Shown here: positions 56,210 to 63,877 of the stretch, one piece after another
Position numbering within the stretch: the first letter of the stretch is position 1
Layout of the letters: the number at the start of each line of letters is the position of its first letter
Assembly: GCF_029028005.1 (NCBI RefSeq)
Contig: NZ_JAOTPO010000001.1
Location: 458,288 to 522,287, forward strand
DNA: 64,000 bases
Direction of reading: 5' to 3'
From: Alkalihalobacterium chitinilyticum
GTDB taxonomy: Bacteria > Bacillota > Bacilli > Bacillales > Bacillaceae_F
The notes under the pieces: model-generated
Databases searched by the model: none
Seen by the model: the letters and a program-made list of their open reading frames with translations, nothing else
What the model was told of the DNA's origin: nothing
Translations under genes and position numbers: made by a program

Positions 56210-57337
56210 ATGACACATCCAATCATTTCTTACATAAGGAATCAAACAAATCAAAAAATAAATTATGCTGAATATATGGCAAAAGTACTTTATGATCCAC
56301 AGTATGGTTATTATATGAAACAAAAGGAGAAAGTTGGAAAAAAGGGTGACTTTATCACAACAAGTAATGTTCATTCTATTTTCGCCAAAGTATTTTGTTC
56401 TATTTTTCATGAGGTCATAACGAAAAATAATCTTCCATTCATAATCTGTGAAATTGGCGGCGGAACTGGTCGCTTTGCTTATGATTTATTAAAAGAATGG
56501 AACGGAAAATATCCAGATACATATGAAGAACTGTCGTATTTCTTAATTGAGGAAAGCCCTTATCACAGGGCAATGCAAAAAGAGATACTTGGAGAATTTA
56601 ACAACGTTCACTATTCTTCCTCCATTGATCAATTGAATATATCTACTTTTGAAGGAATTGTATTTTCTAATGAATTAATAGATGCATTACCTGTACATGT
56701 GATAGAAAAACACAATAACGTTATTAATGAAGTTTTTATTACAGTAAATGAATTAGATGAATTAACGGAAGTGAGAGTACCACTTGAGAATAAAGAAATT
56801 CAAATGTGGCTAGACACCTATGGACCAAAGTTAAATAATAACCAACGAATCGAAATTCCGTTAGCCATGCAGCAATGGATTGAAAAAATAAGTCAGTTCG
56901 TAGATAAAGGGGCGATCTTCACAGTTGATTATGGGTATTGGAACGAAGAGTGGCAACATCCGGAACGTCGGGATGGCAGTTTAAGGGGCTACTATCAGCA
57001 TCAAATGATTGGCAACCCCTTACTCTATCCGAGCGATATGGATTTAACGACTCATATCCAGTTGGATCCTTTTATTAAAATTGGTAAAGAGCATGGGCTG
57101 GAGACACAGCTCGTTGCAACTCAAGATCAGTTTTTACTCCAAGCAGGAATTCTTAACTACTTACAAGAAAATTACGATCCTAATCCATTTTCTGAAATAA
57201 GTAAGCAAAATCGAGCGATACGATCCCTCATTACGGATGGTATGAGTAAAGCGTTTCATGTTATCCTTCAAACAAAAACACTTTCAGTAACCGAAAGCCT
57301 GTCTTTCTTAAAAGCTGAAAAAGAGGCTGACTCATAA
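56210..57337 (+). CDS. MidA/NDUFAF7-family SAM-dependent methyltransferase
   Basis: A 375-aa class I methyltransferase of the PF02636 (DUF185) family. MAKVLYDPQYGYYM and KKGDFITTSNVHSIFAKVF are the family N-terminal segments, the SAM motif is ICEIGGGTGRFAYDLL (about 82-97), and IVFSNELIDALPVHVI and VDYGYWNEEWQHPERRDGSL follow. Mitochondrial relatives methylate an arginine of a complex I subunit; the target in bacteria is unknown. AAGGGGATTTT precedes the ATG. Confidence 0.85.
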   Translation: MTHPIISYIRNQTNQKINYAEYMAKVLYDPQYGYYMKQKEKVGKKGDFITTSNVHSIFAKVFCSIFHEVITKNNLPFIICEIGGGTGRFAYDLLKEWNGKYPDTYEELSYFLIEESPYHRAMQKEILGEFNNVHYSSSIDQLNISTFEGIVFSNELIDALPVHVIEKHNNVINEVFITVNELDELTEVRVPLENKEIQMWLDTYGPKLNNNQRIEIPLAMQQWIEKISQFVDKGAIFTVDYGYWNEEWQHPERRDGSLRGYYQHQMIGNPLLYPSDMDLTTHIQLDPFIKIGKEHGLETQLVATQDQFLLQAGILNYLQENYDPNPFSEISKQNRAIRSLITDGMSKAFHVILQTKTLSVTESLSFLKAEKEADS

Positions 57338-57350
57338 GTGTCAGCCTCTT
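57316..57350 (-). terminator. Terminator of the DUF2626 gene
   Basis: AAGAGGCTGAC/GTCAGCCTCTT stem followed by TTTTTC on the minus strand. It overlaps the last codons of the convergent methyltransferase gene; on the plus strand it lacks a T run. Confidence 0.8.
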
Positions 57351-57374
57351 CAGTATGTAAACCGAAGTTACATA

Positions 57375-57620
57375 TTAGTGATTTCCAAAGCCTGGTACAA
57401 GTAGGAAATGCGAATACCACGTAAAACCTACAAAGAAAACAGTTAAGTATGCACCAAAAAGGTAAATGTACACTCGCTCTGATAGATTTAAGTAGCTTAA
57501 TGCAACGAAAGCTCCTGTTTGTGCAAAAAACAATAATGCCATGTTATACATACTTCCAACGAAGAAAAGTACTGCAAAAATACCTGTCCAGAAGCCTAAA
57601 ACACGAAACATACGATCCAT
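57375..57620 (-). CDS. yqgY: DUF2626 membrane protein YqgY
   Basis: An 81-aa protein with about three membrane helices (VLGFWTGIFAVLFFVGSMY, FFAQTGAFVALSYLNLS, YIYLFGAYLTVFFVGFTWY). It fits the DUF2626/YqgY family; function unknown. Single gene ended by the hairpin at 57316-57350. Confidence 0.85.
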   Translation of the reverse strand: MDRMFRVLGFWTGIFAVLFFVGSMYNMALLFFAQTGAFVALSYLNLSERVYIYLFGAYLTVFFVGFTWYSHFLLVPGFGNH

Positions 57621-57798
57621 TCCTGTCCCCTCCTTCTCTATGTCTTAATCCATTGATCAACAATAGTACATGTCTATGCTAATCATATCATAAAAAAATA
57701 CAGTACACTACAATTATATATGACAATTAAATTGATTGTAAATGACTTATCCTTGTCTATATCGTGTCTTTCTATAATTATTTATATTGCGTGTCCTC

Positions 57799-58503
57799 TT
57801 ATAGAATAATCGTCGTATAGGAACAAGCAATGCATCCTTCATCTTTCATGGATTGCTCTTCTTTGAGTATAACTTTCCCAAAGAAAAACTCAAATATACC
57901 AAGTAATAGAGAATAATGCATAGAACATAATGGAACAGAGTGTTCCCGAATAGCCTCTTTAAAAGTACAATTATAAATACTAAAACTTACTTGTTTTTCT
58001 TCTTGGTTAAAACTAATTTCAGGGTTTAATCCTTGATTTAAGGCAATTTGCTCAATAAATCTAATTTTTTCTTCATCGTTAATACCTTCAATATTACGAT
58101 TTATTCGAGCTAGGAATGTTTTAGCCGATTCCATTCCAAATTTATAACCAATTTTCTTTAATGCTTCTACTCCTTCGTCTCCAAAGCCAGCTAATGTCTC
58201 TAAACACAACTCAGCTAGGCGCTGATAGTCTCGATATGGAAACTGAAGACTAACAACTTCATCTGATAGTCGGTAAAAACGACTAGGTCGACCACCCTTA
58301 CCCGTCTTCTTTGTCTCTGAAACTACCATATTTACATCTTCTAATTTAGTTAAATGTAAACGAGCCACATTGGCATGAATGTTGAACTGGTCCGCTATTT
58401 CCTGAACTGTAACATCACCGTGTCGTTTCGTAACATATTGATATATGGAAAACCGAGTTGGATCTGATAAAACGCTAGTTATCTTAAGTGTTTGTTGCTC
58501 CAA
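57799..58503 (-). CDS. ArsR/SufR-like transcriptional regulator with C-terminal cysteines
   Basis: A 234-aa regulator. The N-terminal winged helix (about 5-80) reads TSVLSDPTRFSIYQYVTKRH, VQEIADQFNIHANVARLHLTKLED and GRPSRFYRLS, the DeoR/SufR-like style. The C-terminal domain has four cysteines at about 179, 193, 224 and 227 (NCTFKEA, LCSMHY, GCIAC), which could bind an iron-sulfur cluster or zinc. Cyanobacterial and mycobacterial SufR share this general plan and repress suf genes. Here it stands alone; targets are unknown. Confidence 0.72.
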   Translation of the reverse strand: MEQQTLKITSVLSDPTRFSIYQYVTKRHGDVTVQEIADQFNIHANVARLHLTKLEDVNMVVSETKKTGKGGRPSRFYRLSDEVVSLQFPYRDYQRLAELCLETLAGFGDEGVEALKKIGYKFGMESAKTFLARINRNIEGINDEEKIRFIEQIALNQGLNPEISFNQEEKQVSFSIYNCTFKEAIREHSVPLCSMHYSLLLGIFEFFFGKVILKEEQSMKDEGCIACSYTTIIL

Positions 58504-58534
58504 ATTACGTCACTCCCTCTTCATGTCTTGTACC

Positions 58535-58562
58535 ATTATAATACAATTCAATAAACAATCAA
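58535..58562 (-). promoter_or_regulatory. Sigma-A promoter of the SufR-like gene
   Basis: TTGATT, 16-nt spacer, TATAAT on the minus strand, about 32 nt upstream of the ATG, so the leader is very short. Confidence 0.6.
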
Positions 58563-58711
58563 ATCAATTTTCAAAATTTGTAGTTTTTTGTCAAAAAAAC
58601 ATAAAAAAGATGACCCAACTACTGCTTACACTCAACCTGCTATTTTAATTACAAATTAAAACATGGGTGCGAGTCAAACATAATGGATTGAGCCATCCTT
58701 CTTAAATGCTA

Positions 58712-58906
58712 TTATTTTTTTCGTTTTCGATTTTTTTTTAATATCATTGATAAAGCTAGTGGTATCATACCGAACATTTGATATTGAATAGGCGGTCTGG
58801 ATTCTTTCCTTTGCTTTCTCAATGCGATGCGCTCTTCTTTAGGGCGATCCACATAAGAAACAAATTGTTGAGTAACAAATTTTACATAGTCGTTAAATGA
58901 AGACAA
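58712..58906 (-). CDS. yqzE: YqzE family protein
   Basis: A 64-aa basic protein of the YqzE family (NDYVKFVTQQFVSYVDRPKEER, then YQMFGMIPLALSMILKK with one hydrophobic segment). It is found beside comGG in Bacillus. The open frame starts at ATG 58930 without a ribosome site; TTG at 58906 follows GGGAGTGGG and gives the family start SSFNDYVKF. Confidence 0.82.
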   Translation of the reverse strand: MSSFNDYVKFVTQQFVSYVDRPKEERIALRKQRKESRPPIQYQMFGMIPLALSMILKKNRKRKK

Positions 58907-58945
58907 TTTTCCCACTCCCGAACCAAGCATTTAAAATTATTATTG

Positions 58946-59476
58946 TCACTTTGAGCGGTACTCATTCAAGATCAAAAGAATTTTATCAACAATTTCAGAA
59001 ATGGATAAATTGGTAGTATCAATTTTATAATCAGCATCTTCGTAAAAAGGCTTTCTTTGCAAAAACAGCTCATTTACCTGTTCTTTTGATTTATTTTGTA
59101 AAAGTGGTCTTGTAGTATCGCCTTTAGTTCTTTCTAATATTCTCTCAATGTCACAATGTAAATAAACAATGCTCCCCTTTTCTCGCATAATCTCTCGGTT
59201 TACTTCATTGACAACAATACCACCACCTGTTGTTACAATCGTATTTTCGACAGGTAACTTTTTTAACACATCCGTTTCATATGACCGAAACGCTGCTTCT
59301 CCTTCTTCCTGAAAAATCATTGCAATACTTTTATGTTTTGTCGTTTCAATCTTTGCATCTGTATCTAATAGTTTATAATTTAATTTTTCTGCTATTATTT
59401 TTCCTATAGTTGATTTGCCAGCCCCCATAAATCCAGTTAAAAAGATAATCTTTACCCCATCGTATACTCTATCCAT
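58946..59476 (-). CDS. aroK: Shikimate kinase
   Basis: Shikimate kinase (176 aa) phosphorylates shikimate at the 3-position. P-loop FLTGFMGAGKSTIGKIIAEKL, the shikimate-binding LLDTDAKIE, EAAFRSYETDVL and GGGIVV, and the lid RTKGDTTRPLL are all present. The ATG overlaps the comGG end by 25 nt with GAGGGTGA just upstream, so it is read with the comG transcript as well. Confidence 0.95.
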   Translation of the reverse strand: MDRVYDGVKIIFLTGFMGAGKSTIGKIIAEKLNYKLLDTDAKIETTKHKSIAMIFQEEGEAAFRSYETDVLKKLPVENTIVTTGGGIVVNEVNREIMREKGSIVYLHCDIERILERTKGDTTRPLLQNKSKEQVNELFLQRKPFYEDADYKIDTTNLSISEIVDKILLILNEYRSK

Positions 59477-59841
59477 TCCTTCACCCTCATTTTATCTTTG
59501 TCTAGTAGAAATCGAACGACTCTTTGTCTTTCCTTATCTGTCCTTACTTTAAGTTGTATGTTTACTGTATCATGGGTATCTTCTAAAATCCAATATACGG
59601 CTGTACCTTTTTCATAATTAAAAGCACCCGTTGAAGAAAGTCGATTGGTTGTTAGGTCATCAACTAAATCAACCGTAGCCATCTGCAATAAGGACTCTAA
59701 GAGAAATATCTCTTCTTGTTCTGCATAAAACTTTTTTTCTGTCAGGTACATATCCAATACATGCATTAAAGCTAAAGATAAAAGTAAACAAAAAATTAAA
59801 GTGATAGGAAGAATAAAACCCTTTTGCCCATTTTTCTTCAA
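59452..59841 (-). CDS. comGG: Competence minor pseudopilin ComGG
   Basis: A 129-aa protein whose N terminus (MKKNGQKGFILPITLIFCLLLSLALMHV) is a pilin-like leader followed by a hydrophobic helix. Position after comGF and before aroK marks it as ComGG, a minor subunit of the transformation pseudopilus. Divergent sequence makes the symbol rest mainly on context. It overlaps comGF by 4 nt. Confidence 0.85.
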   Translation of the reverse strand: MKKNGQKGFILPITLIFCLLLSLALMHVLDMYLTEKKFYAEQEEIFLLESLLQMATVDLVDDLTTNRLSSTGAFNYEKGTAVYWILEDTHDTVNIQLKVRTDKERQRVVRFLLDKDKMRVKEWIEYTMG

Positions 59842-60290
59842 CTGTTAACCTCCAAAGAACATACGAAAGAGAACCGTCGCTCATGCCTTTTCCTATTAGT
59901 ATCAACTATTTCTACTATTACACCATGAGGAACTAATTGGTAAGACACAGACGATACATGACGTAAAAAGACATCATGTCCTTGTTGATTAACTCTCCTT
60001 CGAATAAGTTTTCCGTGCTTCTCAATTGAAGTAACTGTACCATCTGGTTTACGGAGCTTAAGTGTATCACCCGTAACTTCAATTTCACTTGTCTCTCTTA
60101 CTTCCATACTAAATTGATTAAAAAATAATTCCACTTGGAACTTATGGGGTTGTTCAGTTGGAGGAGGAAGGATAGGAATACTTTTGATAACGAGAGGGAA
60201 CACAGAGGCAATGATCAATAATAGGGTAAAAGCTATGATAACTTCAATGAATGTAAATCCTCTTTGATTTATTTTTTGGCATATCCGCAT
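59838..60290 (-). CDS. comGF: Competence minor pseudopilin ComGF
   Basis: A 150-aa prepilin-like protein: leader INQRGFTFIEVIIAFTLLLIIASVFP with the G-F cleavage site and Glu+5. The C-terminal domain carries RRVNQQGHDVFLRHVSSVSY typical for ComGF. It overlaps comGE by 22 nt. Confidence 0.9.
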   Translation of the reverse strand: MRICQKINQRGFTFIEVIIAFTLLLIIASVFPLVIKSIPILPPPTEQPHKFQVELFFNQFSMEVRETSEIEVTGDTLKLRKPDGTVTSIEKHGKLIRRRVNQQGHDVFLRHVSSVSYQLVPHGVIVEIVDTNRKRHERRFSFVCSLEVNS

Positions 60291-60598
60291 TTTTCATAAT
60301 CACGTCCATTTTTACTTGACCAGGAAAGACACACTTTAATATCTCTTTCAGTCACCTGAGTCACTGACCATTGAAATAATATATCGTCTTTTTCAAACAC
60401 TCCATCTGGTAATTGATTTTCAAATAACCAACGTTGAAGCGTTTCATTTATACTTTCATTCGCGACATTTTCTTGACGGATTGTTATTCGTTCATTATAG
60501 ACCTTTATAAAAGCGGGAAAAACGGAAAGAGATAGGATAGTAAAGATAAAAATCGAAGCAATTACTTCTAGTAATGAAAAGCCTTTATTTCTCTTCAA
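60269..60598 (-). CDS. comGE: Competence minor pseudopilin ComGE
   Basis: A 109-aa prepilin-like protein with leader MKRNKGFSLLEVIASIFIF and a short C-terminal domain with two Cys residues (KVCLSW and KCGYAKK). It overlaps comGD by 14 nt. Confidence 0.88.
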   Translation of the reverse strand: MKRNKGFSLLEVIASIFIFTILSLSVFPAFIKVYNERITIRQENVANESINETLQRWLFENQLPDGVFEKDDILFQWSVTQVTERDIKVCLSWSSKNGRDYEKCGYAKK

Positions 60599-61022
60599 TA
60601 TAAAAGCGCCCCTTCCCTATGTGAAACACGATCACATACCGTTGACTGCCCACATACATAAATAACGTCCCAGCTTTACTTATATTTCCGTTAGAAAGGA
60701 ACCTGACATCAGTAAAACCTAAAGAACCACGTTCAAAGGTTACATCGATATTAATGGGCTGTTCATAAACAATTTGGTTATTTTGCCGGATCCCATAGCA
60801 GCTACGTTCAGAATTGAAGTAAAAAACAGCGTGAGCGCCATTAGATATCGCAAGTTGCTGAGCATAATATAAATCGTTTTCTAGTTGAGAGAGGAAAATA
60901 TTTCTTTCATATGAAGAATAAGTGGAGTTAAGAGAGATCAGTGTAACAGAACTGACAACAGAAATGATCGTTAATACAAGGAGAAGTTCAACGAGCGTGT
61001 AGCCTTGTTGTTTTAGTTTCAT
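60585..61022 (-). CDS. comGD: Competence pseudopilin ComGD
   Basis: A 145-aa GspH-like prepilin: leader MKLKQQGYTLVELLLVLTII with Glu+5, then a beta-rich domain (NDLYYAQQLAISNGAHAVFY). It overlaps comGC by 4 nt (ATGA). Confidence 0.92.
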   Translation of the reverse strand: MKLKQQGYTLVELLLVLTIISVVSSVTLISLNSTYSSYERNIFLSQLENDLYYAQQLAISNGAHAVFYFNSERSCYGIRQNNQIVYEQPINIDVTFERGSLGFTDVRFLSNGNISKAGTLFMYVGSQRYVIVFHIGKGRFYIEEK

Positions 61023-61318
61023 TCTTTAACTACTTTACCATTTTCCAGCTTTAGCTTTGATTTGTCTGGACATGACAAATTACTAGCATATTCTTTCAAA
61101 TCATCAATACTTGCAGGAGGACTTCCTACTTCAACTGTATAAGCACCAACCTGTGCTTGAAGCAGATCAATCGTTGCATCACACCCTTTCTCATTAGCAA
61201 CTTCAGTATTTTTCGTCATATTTGGTACAGCGATGAGCAGCAAAATTGAAATGATCATTAACACAATAAGCATTTCGATTAAAGTAAAACCTTTTTGTAA
61301 TCTAAGCCACTTTTTCAT
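61019..61318 (-). CDS. comGC: Major competence pseudopilin ComGC
   Basis: ComGC (99 aa) is the main subunit of the transformation pseudopilus; it is cleaved by ComC at QKG|FTLIEMLIVLMIIS. The C-terminal part contains ANEKGCDATIDLLQAQVGAY and NLSCPDK, giving the two conserved cysteines. ATG at 61318 is chosen 10 nt after AGGAG. In B. subtilis comGA and comGB precede it; here an rRNA-tRNA operon terminator and about 220 nt of non-coding DNA stand there instead. Confidence 0.94.
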   Translation of the reverse strand: MKKWLRLQKGFTLIEMLIVLMIISILLLIAVPNMTKNTEVANEKGCDATIDLLQAQVGAYTVEVGSPPASIDDLKEYASNLSCPDKSKLKLENGKVVKE

Positions 61319-61538
61319 AGACAACACACTCCTAATTAGAAGGGGGATAAAATAACTAATGATAGGGATGGTAACATTAATATCACTAAAACAAGGGGAG
61401 ATTGGGGATATGGATAAGATAGAGGGCTTACTGATCTTCTATTTACGACATCACTCCTTATAAATTTATAAATTGATAATACAATAAGTTGAGTTGAAAA
61501 TCCTTATAATTACATAAAATTAACATATCTTTAAAAAA
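61319..61538. other. Non-coding stretch upstream of comGC
   Basis: AT-rich DNA between comGC and the tRNA-operon terminator. It contains no gene of size; a ribosome-site-like AAGGAGTGATG at about 61452-61463 (minus) starts only a two-codon frame. It should carry the comGC promoter, but I cannot fix a ComK box. Confidence 0.5.
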
Positions 61539-61566
61539 CAAAAAAAACCTCAAGTTTTAACTTGAG
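61539..61566 (-). terminator. Terminator of the rRNA-tRNA operon
   Basis: CTCAAGTT/AACTTGAG stem followed by a long T run (TTTTTTTTGTTTTTT) on the minus strand, 20 nt after tRNA-Leu. Confidence 0.88.
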
Positions 61567-61587
61567 ATTAGAATATTGTTTATGTAG

Positions 61588-61671
61588 TGGTGCGGGTGAA
61601 GGGACTCGAACCCCCACGTCAAAGACACTAGATCCTAAGTCTAGCGCGTCTGCCAATTCCGCCACACCCGC
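61588..61671 (-). tRNA. tRNA-Leu (UAG)
   Basis: 84 nt with long variable arm; acceptor GCGGGTG/CACCCGC, anticodon loop CTTAGGA, encoded CCA. Last tRNA of the operon. Confidence 0.95.
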
Positions 61672-61678
61672 AAATAAA

Positions 61679-61754
61679 TGGTGAGCCATGAAGGACTCGA
61701 ACCTTCGACCCTCTGATTAAAAGTCAGATGCTCTACCAACTGAGCTAATGGCTC
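61679..61754 (-). tRNA. tRNA-Lys (UUU)
   Basis: 76 nt; acceptor GAGCCAT/ATGGCTC, anticodon loop CTTTTAA, encoded CCA. Confidence 0.96.
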
Positions 61755-61896
61755 ATGACGTTAATTCATGATGTTTCTCATGTCGTATCGGACGATGTTT
61801 CGCTTTGTGGTCCTACCTGTTCCTTCCTCTACTAGTAATGCTTTGTAGCACGCTGTGTCGGAACAACTCGTAGCAATTTCACGTTGTCTTGCTCGT

Positions 61897-61913
61897 AACT
61901 GAGCTAATGGCTC
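61897..61913 (-). repeat. Duplicated 5' fragment of tRNA-Lys
   Basis: AACTGAGCTAATGGCTC is identical to 61738-61754, the first 17 nt of tRNA-Lys. It stands alone in a 258-nt spacer between tRNA-Lys and tRNA-Glu that holds no other gene. Confidence 0.85.
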
Positions 61914-62012
61914 TTGTATTTCATTTTCAACTAGCATTTAGTTGTTACAGGTTAGTCGGTTTAGACTTCCTCTTTTCCTAGTAACTAACTTCCATCTACT
62001 AGTTTCTAATAA

Positions 62013-62087
62013 TGGTGACCCGTACGGGATTCGAACCCGTGTTACCGCCGTGAAAGGGCGGTGTCTTAACCGCTTGACCAACGGGCC
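62013..62087 (-). tRNA. tRNA-Glu (UUC)
   Basis: 75 nt; anticodon loop CTTTCAC between ACCGCC and GGCGGT, encoded CCA. Confidence 0.95.
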
Positions 62088-62096
62088 AGATGACAC

Positions 62097-62187
62097 TGGC
62101 GGAGAAGGAGGGATTTGAACCCTCGCGCCGGTTGCCCGACCTATACCCTTAGCAGGGGCACCTCTTCAGCCACTTGAGTACTTCTCC
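62097..62187 (-). tRNA. tRNA-Ser (GCU)
   Basis: 91 nt class II tRNA; acceptor GGAGAAG/CTTCTCC, anticodon loop CTGCTAA, long variable arm, encoded CCA. Confidence 0.95.
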
Positions 62188-62194
62188 TTATTAA

Positions 62195-62271
<77 letters not shown>

Positions 62272-62283
62272 ATAAATATTAAA

Positions 62284-62357
62284 TGGAGCGGGTGATGGGA
62301 ATCGAACCCACGACATCAGCTTGGAAGGCTGAGGTTTTACCATTAAACTACACCCGC
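62284..62357 (-). tRNA. tRNA-Gly (UCC)
   Basis: 74 nt; acceptor GCGGGTG/CACCCGC, anticodon loop CTTCCAA, encoded CCA. Confidence 0.96.
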
Positions 62358-62458
62358 AGGTTATTCACTTAAAAAGTCATGCCTCTTTCTCTTCTAGCAA
62401 CTTCATTGATGAAAATGCGTCGAGGCAACTCGCTGTAAATCATAGAAGCCTTGCTCGT

Positions 62459-62490
62459 GGCTGAGGTTTTACCATTAAACTACACCCGCA
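62459..62490 (-). repeat. Duplicated 5' part of tRNA-Gly (UCC)
   Basis: A 32-nt stretch identical to 62327-62358, the first 31 nt of tRNA-Gly(UCC) and one flanking base. It lacks the anticodon 3' side and acceptor 3' strand, so it cannot be a working tRNA. Confidence 0.88.
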
Positions 62491-62510
62491 TTTTATTTGC
62501 TTATAGAAGA

Positions 62511-62587
62511 TGGTCGGGAAGACAGGATTTGAACCTGCGACCCCCTGGTCCCAAACCAGGTGCTCTACCAAGCTGAGCCACTTCCCG
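62511..62587 (-). tRNA. tRNA-Pro (UGG)
   Basis: 77 nt; acceptor CGGGAAG/CTTCCCG, anticodon loop TTTGGGA, encoded CCA. Confidence 0.96.
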
Positions 62588-62687
62588 GAACTTTTTTATT
62601 TTACAAGAATGACACAGATGGGGAGTAAAACTCCTAAACTCGTATTCCTACTCAAATTAATCATACAATTTAAGAATGCGATGCGTA

Positions 62688-62762
62688 TGGAGCGGAAGAC
62701 GGGACTCGAACCCGCGACCCTCACCTTGGCAAGGTGATGTTCTACCACTGAACTACTTCCGC
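62688..62762 (-). tRNA. tRNA-Gly (GCC)
   Basis: 75 nt; acceptor GCGGAAG/CTTCCGC, anticodon loop TTGCCAA, encoded CCA. Confidence 0.96.
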
Positions 62763-62766
62763 ATAA

Positions 62767-62841
62767 TGGCTGGGCTAGCAGGATTCGAACCTACGCATGA
62801 CGGAGTCAAAGTCCGTTGCCTTACCGCTTGGCTATAGCCCA
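62767..62841 (-). tRNA. tRNA-Gln (UUG)
   Basis: 75 nt; acceptor TGGGCTA/TAGCCCA, anticodon loop CTTTGAC, encoded CCA. Confidence 0.96.
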
Positions 62842-62862
62842 ATACATTAATAAGTTATTAAA

Positions 62863-62939
62863 TGGGGCGGCTGATGGGAATCGAACCCACGAATGCCGGA
62901 ACCACAATCCGGTGCGTTAACCACTTCGCCACAACCGCC
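62863..62939 (-). tRNA. tRNA-His (GUG)
   Basis: 77 nt; acceptor GGCGGTT with paired 3' strand, anticodon loop TTGTGGT, encoded CCA. Confidence 0.95.
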
Positions 62940-62953
62940 ATATCAGGTTAAAA

Positions 62954-63038
62954 TGGTGGAGGGGGACGGATTCGAACCGCCGAACCCTTAGGGAGCGGAT
63001 TTACAGTCCGCCGCGTTTAGCCACTTCGCTACCCCTCC
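62954..63038 (-). tRNA. tRNA-Tyr (GUA)
   Basis: 85 nt class II tRNA; anticodon loop CTGTAAA, long variable arm, encoded CCA. Confidence 0.96.
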
Positions 63039-63044
63039 AACTTA

Positions 63045-63120
63045 TGGCGGTCCCGACGGGAATCGAACCCGCGATCTCCTGCGTGACAGGCAGGCATGTT
63101 AACCGCTACACCACGGGACC
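63045..63120 (-). tRNA. tRNA-Asp (GUC)
   Basis: 76 nt; acceptor GGTCCCG/CGGGACC, anticodon loop CTGTCAC, encoded CCA. Confidence 0.96.
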
Positions 63121-63161
63121 ACTGTTAATTACATTTTTCAGAACATATACTAAAATTAGAC

Positions 63162-63181
63162 GCGATAATTTTTTTGGTTGC
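63162..63181. repeat. 20-bp direct repeat, copy 1
   Basis: GCGATAATTTTTTTGGTTGC is identical to 63233-63252, which includes the last bases of tRNA-fMet. This copy lies in the tRNA-Asp/tRNA-fMet spacer without a tRNA attached. Confidence 0.85.
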
Positions 63182-63232
63182 ACTCTCCAAGCACTACTTA
63201 TATTATCTTCCTAGTAGTAATTCGAAGTAGAT

Positions 63233-63245
63233 GCGATAATTTTTT

Positions 63246-63252
<7 letters not shown>
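63233..63252. repeat. 20-bp direct repeat, copy 2
   Basis: Second copy, 71 bp from the first; it overlaps the CCA end of tRNA-fMet. Confidence 0.85.
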
Positions 63253-63322
<70 letters not shown>

Positions 63323-63345
63323 GTAATATAAAAGTATAATAAATA

Positions 63346-63438
63346 TGGCGGAGGAAGAGGGATTCGAACCCCCGCGCGGTTTAACCCGCCTGTCGGTTTT
63401 CAAGACCGATCCCTTCAGCCGGACTTGGGTATTCCTCC
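63346..63438 (-). tRNA. tRNA-Ser (UGA)
   Basis: 93 nt class II tRNA; acceptor GGAGGAA, anticodon loop CTTGAAA, long variable arm, encoded CCA. Confidence 0.95.
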
Positions 63439-63448
63439 GCATAATTAA

Positions 63449-63524
63449 TGGTGGAGCCTAGCGGGATCGAACCGCTGACCTCCTGCGTGCAAGGCAGGCG
63501 CTCTCCCAGCTGAGCTAAGGCCCC
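63449..63524 (-). tRNA. tRNA-Ala (UGC)
   Basis: 76 nt; acceptor GGGGCCT, anticodon loop TTGCACG (TGC), encoded CCA. First tRNA after 5S rRNA. Confidence 0.95.
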
Positions 63525-63544
63525 ATCAAAATATAAAAATATAA

Positions 63545-63661
<117 letters not shown>

Positions 63662-63877
63662 TATTAAAATTGTGATGAGCTTCGAATTTCTTCGTTGACT
63701 GCGCTCTCTGCGTTGCTCATGTACCCTTTAAACGTACATTCCGCTACTCGTGAGCTTGTCGCCTCGAACTTCTCGCTTCTAACAATTTTACTGGATTTTT
63801 AATAAATCCTTATTAAATTGAGAGTGGTTCTCTCAAAACTGGATAATGGCTAGATGAATTCAACGCTTTATTCATTT
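63662..63877 (-). other. 23S-5S spacer
   Basis: A 216-nt spacer with no gene. It should hold the processing stem of 23S rRNA. It has short repeats such as TGCTCATG resembling those in the tRNA spacers. Confidence 0.6.

Noticed and set aside
61319..61538. Remnant of comGB before comGC
   Set aside because: One frame is open and ends in a hydrophobic stretch (LVLVILMLPSLSLVILS), but the rest shows no ComGB likeness and it is too short to claim.
62510..62737. ORF of 75 aa across tRNA genes (MVGKTGFEPATPW...)
   Set aside because: It is read antisense through tRNA-Pro and tRNA-Gly; this peptide type is a well-known false gene from tRNA complements.
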